From contig NZ_JAIWNB010000015.1 of NCBI RefSeq assembly GCF_020215705.1, positions 172,602-236,601 of the forward strand: a DNA stretch of 64,000 nucleotides. The letters are read 5' to 3'. The first letter of the stretch is position 1. The number at the start of each line of letters is the position of its first letter. Positions 58,030-64,000 of the stretch are shown here, piece by piece. The notes below the pieces were generated by a model. The model did not search any database. It saw only the letters and a list, made by a program, of their open reading frames with translations, and had not been told where the DNA came from. Origin of the DNA: Nonomuraea aurantiaca (GTDB lineage Bacteria; Actinomycetota; Actinomycetes; Streptosporangiales; Streptosporangiaceae). The position numbers and the translations under genes were made by a program.

Positions 58030-59139
58030 TTACCCTCGCTTGCGAAGTTCTCTTGGCCAGAACCGTCGAGGAAGACACAACTTTATCACCGTCGCTTTGA
58101 AACGGGCATAAGCGGACGGTGTAGGTCGGGGTTCGACCCGTTTCCGGTGGACGCCTTCACCCGGTTTACGTTCCTGACGTGGTGGCGGGACCGCCAAGGC
58201 GGCCGCGGTGGCCTCTGCCCGGTGCAGCCCGCGGTGTGCGGGCCGGCGCGCGAAAGAGGGAGTGGTGATCACCGGCGCCGGCCGTACCGATCTGGTCGGG
58301 GCCAGCGGCTCCTCCGCGGAACCGCCCGCCGCGACCCTGGCCAGCATCAACGAGGCGCGCACGGAGTCGAGCCTGGTCTGCGGGTCGATGCGCAGCAGCG
58401 CGTCGAGAACCGGCGCCAGCGGCCCGGCCTTCGTCATCGGGATCGGCTCGCCGCTGGTGAGCGCGGCCAGCGCGGCGGCGGCCGTACGGCGCCCGTGCAG
58501 CCCCCGGCCCTCGACGGCGGTGTAGAGGGTCGCGCCGAGCGACCACAGATCACCGGCCGGACTTGCCTTCGACCCCAGCACCCGCTCTGGAGCGATGTAT
58601 CCCGCGGACCCCAGCACGATGCCCGCCTGGGTAATGGAAACGTCACCTTCCAGTGCGGCCAGCCCGAAGTCCGTCAGGACCGCGCGGTCCTCCATCACCA
58701 GCACGTTGCTGGGCTTCACGTCGCGGTGCAGGATCCCCTTGGCGTGTACGGCCCGCAGCGCCCCGAGGATCTGGCGCCCGATCTCGGCCGCCTTGCGGGG
58801 ATGGAGCGGTCCGCCCTCCAGGATCAGCTGCTCAAGGGACCTTGCCTGGAGCAGCTCCATCACGATCCACGGCCGGTCGTCCTCGGTGACCACGTCGAAC
58901 ACGGTGATGACCGACGGATGCGCGACCATCGCGGTCGCCCTGCCCTCGCGCTCGGTGCGGGCGCACAGCTCGGCCCGCAGTTCCTCGTCGAGCACGGCCG
59001 GCAGCCGGACCTCCTTGACCGCCACGTCCCGGTCGAGCAGCTCATCGTGCGCTCGCCAAACGGTACCCATGCCGCCGCGGCCGACCGGCTCCAGAAGCCG
59101 GTAGCGCGCGGCTAGTAGGTAACCGGAGGGCGCACGCAT
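58030..59139 (-). CDS. soluble Ser/Thr protein kinase
   Basis: A 369-aa Hanks-type kinase: GRGGMGTVWRAHD, DVAVKEVR, HRDVKPSNVLV, DFGLAALE, IAPERVLGS. After the kinase domain (about 10-275) a short basic tail follows, ending RRFWPRELRKRG, with no transmembrane helix. It ends 35 bp before the start of the membrane-anchored paralogue; the two are clearly duplicates (similar SLEQLI, APER and WSLGATLY segments). Substrates unknown. ATG 59139 has GGTAAG upstream. Confidence 0.9.
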   Translation of the reverse strand: MRAPSGYLLAARYRLLEPVGRGGMGTVWRAHDELLDRDVAVKEVRLPAVLDEELRAELCARTEREGRATAMVAHPSVITVFDVVTEDDRPWIVMELLQARSLEQLILEGGPLHPRKAAEIGRQILGALRAVHAKGILHRDVKPSNVLVMEDRAVLTDFGLAALEGDVSITQAGIVLGSAGYIAPERVLGSKASPAGDLWSLGATLYTAVEGRGLHGRRTAAAALAALTSGEPIPMTKAGPLAPVLDALLRIDPQTRLDSVRASLMLARVAAGGSAEEPLAPTRSVRPAPVITTPSFARRPAHRGLHRAEATAAALAVPPPRQERKPGEGVHRKRVEPRPTPSAYARFKATVIKLCLPRRFWPRELRKRG

Positions 59140-59462
59140 GGCAGGCAGCTTACCTATTTGTCTAAACCGACCAGTAGAGGCGGGGCCGATAAATTGTTGC
59201 GAAGTTAAGTCAACTGGTCTGACTCGTGACGTCAGCAAACCTGCCGTCCACATCGGTCCGGTTGATAAGGGAGTAGGTGGGCTCCCAGGCGTCGAACACC
59301 AGCGGTGTTCCCATCAAGTCGAAGGCGGGGGCCGCTCTCTTCGGGGGCGGGGGAATGCCGAGTGGGAAGGCGCTCTGGCGCCTGAACGTGCCTTGTGTCG
59401 CAGGCCGGTGCGGCTTCTGGTGAACACTGATGTTATAAGAGCGCGTTGGTCATACTGATCGT
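59140..59462. other. intergenic region: kinase promoter and IS left end
   Basis: The first about 90 bp hold the minus-strand kinase promoter region (AT-rich, with a CTAAACC...GGTCTG pattern). No gene is seen from 59230 to 59462. A hairpin AGGCGC-TCTG-GCGCCT (59368-59383) and the following stretch probably belong to the left end of the IS200/IS605 element. Confidence 0.5.
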
Positions 59463-59893
59463 GTGTCTCGTCAGGTGCGTACTTCCCCCGGTGCGGCCTA
59501 CGACTTGGGCTACCAGGTGGTGTGGTGCCCCAAGTATCGGCGGCCTGTCCTGGGCGGTCGGGTCAAGGCCCGGCTGGAGGAACTGCTGCGCGCCAAGGCC
59601 GCTGAGCACGACTGGGAGATCATCGCCTTGGAGGTGATGCCCGACCACGTGCATCTGTTCGTCAAGCCGCATCCGAAGAACTCCCCGTCGTACGTGGCCA
59701 ACCAGTTCAAGGGCTACACCTCCCACCACCTGCGGGCCGAGTTCCCGCATCTGCGCTCCCAGCTGCCGACCTTGTGGTCGCGTTCATACTTTTGGCGAGT
59801 GTGGGCGCGGTCAGCGCGGCCGCGGTCCAGCGGTACATCGAGACCCAGTACGAGCGCGTCCCCAAGGCCAAGAGCGGGGGCGAGGGTGCGTAG
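59463..59893 (+). pseudogene. tnpA: frameshifted IS200/IS605 transposase TnpA
   Basis: The protein starts normally (YQVVWCPKYRRPVL), with the HUH motif in MPDHVHLFV and LPTLWSRSYF. At about 59793 the frame breaks in TTTT. The expected continuation, SVGAVSAAAVQRYIETQYER with the catalytic Tyr, lies in another frame and ends at TAG 59891-59893. One missing base explains this. As read, the frame misses the tyrosine and runs into tnpB, giving a 547-codon fused frame. Confidence 0.85.
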
Positions 59894-61106
59894 GTCGTTC
59901 AAGTTCCTGCTGCGGCCGACCCGGCACCAGGAGATCGCTCTGACGGCGATGCTGGACGATCACCGGGCGTTGTACAACGCCGCGCTGGAGGAACGCCGGC
60001 AAGCGTGGCGGCGGGCAAGAGTCTCAATCCGGTACGGCGATCAGTCCGCCCAGTTGAAGGAGATCCGTGATGCTGACCCCGAGGGTCAGGGCCGTTGGTC
60101 GTTCACTAGCCAGCAACAGACCCTGCGGCGGCTGAACAAGGCGTTCGAGGCGTTCTTCCGCCGGGTCAAGAATGGCCGGACACCTGGCTATCCCCGGTTC
60201 AAGGGCAGGGGCTGGTTCGACACCGTCACCCTGGTCGAGGGCGACGGCGCGAGATGGGACTCCCAGCCTCACCACCCGGCCGCGACCTACCTCCGCGTGC
60301 AGGGCGTCGGGCACCTGCGGGTACACCAGCACCGGCCGATCGCCGGGCGGGTCAAGCAGATCGAGATCAACCGGGAAGGCTCCCGCTGGTATGTGATCTG
60401 CTCCTGCGACAGCGTGCCTGCCGTGCCGTTGTCTGCGACCGGCCGTGAGGTTGGGGTGGACATGGGCGTCGCGCACTTCGCGACCGTGAGCGAGCCGCTC
60501 GACGGCGTTACCGACGAGTGCGGGCATATCGCCAACCCCCGCTACCTCAAGACCGTGGAGGAGGAGTTGGTCGCCGCGCAACGGGCCTACGCCGGCACCA
60601 GACGCGGCAGCACCCGCAGGAAGAGGGCTGCCAAGAAGATCGGGCAGATCCACCGCAAGGTGGCTCGCAGGCGCACCGACCATGCGCACAAGACCGCGCT
60701 TGGCCTGGTCCGCGCAGCCGACGTGATCGCGGTCGAGGACTTGCGCATCGCGAACATGACCAAGAGCCCCGCTGTGAAGCCTGACCTGGAGCAGGCGCGC
60801 GGATTCCTGCCCAATGGGTCAGCGGCGAAGGCTGGGCTGAACAAGAGCATCCTGGACGCGGGTTGGGGGGTGTTCCTCGCGATCTTGACCAACAAGGCTG
60901 AAAGCGCCGGTCGGGACGTGATCGCGGTGGATCCCCGCAACACCTCCCGCACCTGCCCCGAATGCGGGCACGTGTCAAGGGAGAATCGCACCACCCAGGC
61001 GGACTTCGTCTGCGTCACGTGCGGGCACGCCGCCAACGCGGACGTGGTCGGGGCGAGCAACATCAAGAGGGCCGGGCTGGTCCTCCGCGACGCCCGCGCG
61101 GCGTAG
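59886..61106 (+). CDS. tnpB: RNA-guided nuclease TnpB
   Basis: A 406-aa protein from GTG 59886 (RRSFKFLLRPTRHQEIAL). The RuvC-like triad appears intact: Asp in EVGVDMGVAHFATVS, Glu in VIAVEDLRIANM and Asp in NADVVGASNIKRA. The zinc-finger pairs are CPECG and CVTCG. TnpB is a nuclease guided by an omega-RNA made from the element's right end, an ancestor of Cas12. Because of the tnpA frameshift the same frame is open upstream to 59463, so a TnpA-TnpB fusion protein is also possible. Confidence 0.9.
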   Translation: MRRSFKFLLRPTRHQEIALTAMLDDHRALYNAALEERRQAWRRARVSIRYGDQSAQLKEIRDADPEGQGRWSFTSQQQTLRRLNKAFEAFFRRVKNGRTPGYPRFKGRGWFDTVTLVEGDGARWDSQPHHPAATYLRVQGVGHLRVHQHRPIAGRVKQIEINREGSRWYVICSCDSVPAVPLSATGREVGVDMGVAHFATVSEPLDGVTDECGHIANPRYLKTVEEELVAAQRAYAGTRRGSTRRKRAAKKIGQIHRKVARRRTDHAHKTALGLVRAADVIAVEDLRIANMTKSPAVKPDLEQARGFLPNGSAAKAGLNKSILDAGWGVFLAILTNKAESAGRDVIAVDPRNTSRTCPECGHVSRENRTTQADFVCVTCGHAANADVVGASNIKRAGLVLRDARAA

Positions 61107-61113
61107 TGAGAAG

Positions 61114-61133
61114 CCACCCCGTTCACGGGGTGG
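61114..61133 (+). repeat. right-end hairpin of the IS element
   Basis: CCACCCCG (61114-61121) and CGGGGTGG (61126-61133) form a perfect 8-bp stem around TTCA, followed by AGGAGTCAC. This is the expected right-end / omega-RNA scaffold hairpin; the guide would be read from the flank just after about 61142. Confidence 0.75.
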
Positions 61134-61142
61134 AGGAGTCAC

Positions 61143-61773
61143 GATGGTGGTAAACGCGCTCGGTGGCCAGCCGTTCACCCAGAGGTTCCCGGCCCCCCGC
61201 ACCCCCAGCTCTGAACTCCGGCTCCGCGCCCCGTCTGCGCGCCCTGACGGCGCCGCGCACCGCCGCCCGCTTCGGGACGCGCCAAGATCCACGGACGAAC
61301 TTGCCCTTGTCGTGCCCTAGGGCCTTGGCAGGGTGTCCGCCGAATCTGTCTATAGCCGCTGACCTGCGAATATGGCGCCCGGCTCAAGTTGGTCACCAGG
61401 ATTGTGCGCGATGCCCCGCAAGAAGTTCGCAGGTGTCCGGCAGGGTTACTCATAGGGGCCTGACGCAGCCGTCAGCAGTTTGTAAGGGTGTCGTAAGGGC
61501 CCAGGGGCAGACTGAAGTTAAGGGGAACGGATGAACCCGGAGGCGGCCGAAACTGTCAGTGGCGGCGGTCACACTGGGGACAAACGCCCTGGTGCTTACC
61601 GGACCGATAACCGAGACGAGTTCGTTGAGGGACGTGATGAGGATGCGCCAGAGTCAGGTTCGTCGCCGACCGGCAAAGAGGCCGATCGCACCCGCACTGG
61701 ATCTTCGCACGCCGTCGGGGCGACAGCTGCCCTTTTGAAACCCACAACAGGAGCGCCACCTGAGAGGTGCACG
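61143..61773. other. flank of the IS insertion, no confident gene
   Basis: A stretch of about 630 bp with low coding signal. From ATG 61531 (AAGGGGAACGG upstream) a frame runs in phase into the DUF5999-like gene, but its 81 residues are low-complexity, charged and unlike a folded protein. It could be an N-terminal extension or a leader. No terminator or RNA gene is recognised. Confidence 0.5.
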
Positions 61774-61962
61774 ATGTGCAGTCACTACCCGCTTTGTCCC
61801 ACCGCCGACTCACCCGACCGTGAGGCTTCCCACGTGATCTCGGCCCACCCTGATCAGGGCTGGAGCCTGCTGTGCAATGGCGTGGTGCTGTTCGAGGACA
61901 CCGGGTTGCTCCTTCCCGACGGCTCCGTCGTCGCGCCCCACCGCGGTCTCGTGGCCGCTTGA
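61774..61962 (+). CDS. DUF5999-like small protein
   Basis: A 62-aa protein beginning MCSHYPLCPTADSPDREASH and containing QGWSLLCNGVVLFEDTGLLLP and DGSVVAPHRG. It resembles an actinobacterial family (DUF5999, as I recall) of short proteins with N-terminal cysteines and unknown function. ATG 61774 with GAGAGG upstream fits the family start; the frame is open to 61531. The gene end with its TGA is repeated three more times downstream. Confidence 0.75.
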   Translation: MCSHYPLCPTADSPDREASHVISAHPDQGWSLLCNGVVLFEDTGLLLPDGSVVAPHRGLVAA

Positions 61963-62039
61963 GCGTCACCTGACCAGTGCCGCCCGAGCGCCACCTGACC
62001 GTGGCCGCCCGAGCAGTGCCATTTGAGCGTCACCTGACC
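61951..62039 (+). repeat. 25-bp repeats containing a gene end and stop codon
   Basis: Units at 61951-61975 (contains the true stop), 61976-62000, a partial at 62001-62015, and 62016-62039 share GAGCGTCACCTGACC. They occupy the gap before the convergent fumarase gene. Confidence 0.85.
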
Positions 62040-62103
62040 GCCGGTGCCGAGCGGCCGGGGACGGCCCACCCGGCACCCTTTCGGCGACCGGTTCGCGAGA
62101 GCG

Positions 62104-63756
62104 TCAGCGGCGGCCTATCGACAGGACCGGCCCGGTGCGATCGGTGAAGAAGTCGTCGCCCTTGTCGTCGACGACGATGAACGCGGGGAAGTCGACCACC
62201 TCGATCTTCCACACCGCCTCCATCCCCAGCTCCGGATATTCCAGGACCTCCACCTTCTTGATGCAGTCCTGGGCCAGCCTGGCCGCGGGCCCGCCGATGG
62301 ACCCCAGGTAGAAGCCTCCGTGCTCCCTGCAGGCGTCGGTCACCTGCTTCGACCGGTTGCCCTTGGCCAGCATCACCATCGAGCCACCGGCGGCCTGGAA
62401 GCGCTCCACGTAGGAGTCCATCCGCCCCGCAGTCGTGGGGCCGAAGGAACCCGACGCGTAGCCCTCCGGCGTCTTGGCCGGGCCCGCGTAGTAGACGGCG
62501 TGATCCTTCAGGTACTGCGGCATCTCGCCGCCCGCGTCGAGCAGCTCGGCGATCTTCGCGTGCGCGATGTCGCGGGCGACCACGAGCGGGCCGGTCAGCG
62601 AGAGCCGCGTCTTCACCGGATATTTCGACAGCTCGGCCAAGACCTCCGGCATGGGCCGGTTGAGGTTGATGGTGACGACGTCGTCCGAGAGGTGCTCGTC
62701 GGTGGTCTCCGGCAGGAAACGGGCCGGGTCGGTCTCCAGCTGCTCCAGGAAGACGCCCTCCGGCGTGATCTTGGCCAGGGCCTGCCGGTCGGCCGAGCAG
62801 GACACCGCAATGGCCACCGGGCAGGACGCGCCGTGGCGGGGCAGCCGGATCACGCGTACGTCGTGGCAGAAGTACTTGCCGCCGAACTGGGCGCCGATGC
62901 CGAGCTTCTGCGTCAGCTCGAAGACCTTGGCCTCCAGCTCCAGGTCGCGGAAGCCGTGCGCGGAGGGGGAGCCCGAGGTGGGGATCGAGTCGAGGTAGCG
63001 GGCGCTGGCGTACTTGGCCGTCTTCAGCGCGTACTCGGCTGACGTCCCGCCGACCACGATCGCCAGATGGTACGGCGGGCAGGCGGCGGTGCCGAGCGAG
63101 CGGATCTTCTCCTCCAGGAAGGCCAGCATCCGCTTCTCGTTGAGCACGGCCTTGGTCTCCTGGTACAGGAACGACTTGTTGGCCGATCCGCCGCCCTTGG
63201 CCATGAACAGCAGCTTGTACTCGTCCGCGTGGCCGTAGGGGTCCTCGGCGTAGAGCTCGATCTGGGCGGGCAGGTTGCTGCCGGTGTTCTTCTCCTCCCA
63301 CATGCTCAGCGGCGCCATCTGCGAGTAGCGCAGGTTGAGGCGCGTGTAGGCGTCGTAGACGCCGCGCGAGATGTGCTCGGCGTCGCGCCCGTCGGTGAGG
63401 ACGTGGCGGCCGCGCTTGCCCATGACGATGGCGGTGCCGGTGTCCTGGCACATGGGCAGCACGCCGCCGGCCGAGATGGAGGCGTTCTTCAGCAGGTCGA
63501 GCGCGACGAACCGGTCGTTGCCGCTGGACTCGGGGTCGTCGACGATCTTCCGCAGCTGGGCGAGGTGCGAAGGGCGGAGGAAGTGGGAGATGTCGTGGAT
63601 CGCGGTCTCGGTGAGCAGCCGCAGCGCCTCGGGCTCCACTTCGAGGAAGCTGCGCCCGGCCGCCTCGACGCGCCGCACGCCGTCCGGCGTGATGAGCCGG
63701 TATTGCGTCTCGTCGGCCCCCAGCGGCAGCAACTCGCTGTAATCGAACTCGCCCAT
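62104..63756 (-). CDS. fumA: class I fumarate hydratase (4Fe-4S)
   Basis: A 550-aa iron-sulfur fumarase with the alpha and beta halves fused, as in E. coli FumA/FumB. Cluster cysteines: VLPMCQDTGTA, GTAACPPYH and AVSCSADRQA. The C-terminal beta half contains SLTGPLVVARDIAHAKI and SGSFGPTTAGRMD. ATG 63756 follows GGGGAGG; two upstream ATGs are in frame but less well placed. Second fumarase of the window. Confidence 0.93.
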   Translation of the reverse strand: MGEFDYSELLPLGADETQYRLITPDGVRRVEAAGRSFLEVEPEALRLLTETAIHDISHFLRPSHLAQLRKIVDDPESSGNDRFVALDLLKNASISAGGVLPMCQDTGTAIVMGKRGRHVLTDGRDAEHISRGVYDAYTRLNLRYSQMAPLSMWEEKNTGSNLPAQIELYAEDPYGHADEYKLLFMAKGGGSANKSFLYQETKAVLNEKRMLAFLEEKIRSLGTAACPPYHLAIVVGGTSAEYALKTAKYASARYLDSIPTSGSPSAHGFRDLELEAKVFELTQKLGIGAQFGGKYFCHDVRVIRLPRHGASCPVAIAVSCSADRQALAKITPEGVFLEQLETDPARFLPETTDEHLSDDVVTINLNRPMPEVLAELSKYPVKTRLSLTGPLVVARDIAHAKIAELLDAGGEMPQYLKDHAVYYAGPAKTPEGYASGSFGPTTAGRMDSYVERFQAAGGSMVMLAKGNRSKQVTDACREHGGFYLGSIGGPAARLAQDCIKKVEVLEYPELGMEAVWKIEVVDFPAFIVVDDKGDDFFTDRTGPVLSIGRR

Positions 63757-63926
63757 GATCCTCCCCATTCGCCGCACAGAGCCTATCTTTTCTACCAGTC
63801 TTCTTTACGGCCGGCCCGGTGAGCCCCACCCGCCGACCGGGGCCGGGCCCTGTCCAGGGACACGCTCCTCCGGTGGAGGTGGCCGGCCGCCGTGACGTGC
63901 GCGACGTCGGCCATCTGGGTGGTCTG

Positions 63927-64000
63927 TCAGACGACGGGGACCGGTTCCCGCTTCCGCGTGGTGGTCAGGCCGACGAGGATGCCCGCGATCACCAGTGCCG
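63927..64000 (-). CDS. C-terminal end of a probable membrane protein (partial)
   Basis: On the minus strand the last 24 codons read ALVIAGILVGLTTTRKREPV followed by PVV and a stop at 63927. This is a final hydrophobic helix and a basic tail, as in MFS or EamA transporters. The start lies beyond the window, so the family cannot be decided. Confidence 0.55.
   Translation of the reverse strand, partial: ALVIAGILVGLTTTRKREPVPVV

Larger units (their letters stand above)
59368..61142 (+). mobile_element. IS200/IS605-family element (tnpA-tnpB)
   Basis: The element has a Y1-type tnpA followed by tnpB, no terminal inverted repeats, subterminal hairpins at both ends (59368-59383 and 61114-61133), and a right end AGGAGTCAC typical of the family. 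The boundaries are estimates: the left end could lie anywhere from about 59368 to 59430. tnpA is frameshifted, so autonomous movement is doubtful. Confidence 0.8.

Noticed and set aside
59886..61106. Cas12-type effector
   Set aside because: Size, Zn-finger order and the upstream tnpA identify TnpB of an IS200/IS605 element; no repeat array is present.
61531..61773. N-terminal 81 residues as a real domain of the DUF5999-like protein
   Set aside because: Low-complexity and charged, and the family normally begins at the Met-Cys corresponding to 61774. Kept only as an alternative start.

Overview
The window is high-GC actinomycete chromosome. It carries mycothiol-dependent detoxification (Mca), an AfsQ1/AfsQ2-like two-component system, an AfsR/SARP-type BTAD regulator, sigma-R-like promoters (GGAAT-N18/19-GTT) and many apparently leaderless starts (TANNNT 6-7 nt before ATG/GTG). 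The gene content best fits the Streptosporangiales (for example Nonomuraea or a relative); that placement is inference. There is no rRNA, tRNA, CRISPR array or prophage that I can see. One IS200/IS605-type element is present.

Layout. 1-6.2 kb: thiolase, PQQ-propeller lipoprotein, SGNH hydrolase, cystathionine beta-synthase, imine-reductase-like oxidoreductase. 6.2-11 kb: large BTAD/NB-ARC regulator with three in-frame minisatellites, and an orphan NarL-type histidine kinase. 11-18 kb: metB, small membrane proteins, and a VWA / secreted protein / MoxR-ATPase set. 18-27 kb: FIST sensor, M1 peptidase, hppD with a divergent Lrp regulator, a class A PBP and a DUF255 thioredoxin-fold protein. 28-32 kb: GNAT, mca, DUF4307, greA, NlpC/P60. 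32-38.5 kb: RHH-like regulator behind a perfect palindrome, pckG, a three-gene TIGR04222-like / DUF692 (MNIO) / partner module, and an amidohydrolase. 39-45 kb: short-chain Z-prenyl transferase, phoH2, afsQ1-afsQ2-lipoprotein and a divergent transglycosylase behind a perfect Crp site. 45-53 kb: glycosyltransferase and a 3-hydroxybutyrate catabolic cluster. 53-64 kb: trpL attenuator-trpD, fumC, two Ser/Thr kinases, the IS element, a DUF5999-like protein and class I fumarase.

The backbone order (thiolase, SGNH, cbs, metB, greA, DUF4307, mca, DUF255, Z-prenyl transferase, phoH2, fumarase) parallels what I recall of M. tuberculosis Rv1074c-Rv1098c, so it is ancestral actinobacterial synteny with lineage-specific insertions.

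Most unusual features: (1) the MNIO module, whose membrane protein ends in a seven-cysteine Gly/Ser/Cys-rich tail; (2) a tandem array of Shine-Dalgarno/start-codon units in front of the MNIO gene; (3) at least seven genes whose last codons plus stop codon are duplicated downstream; (4) a trp attenuator with a Trp-Trp leader peptide in front of a lone trpD; (5) a tnpA frameshifted just before its catalytic tyrosine, so that the frame runs into tnpB.
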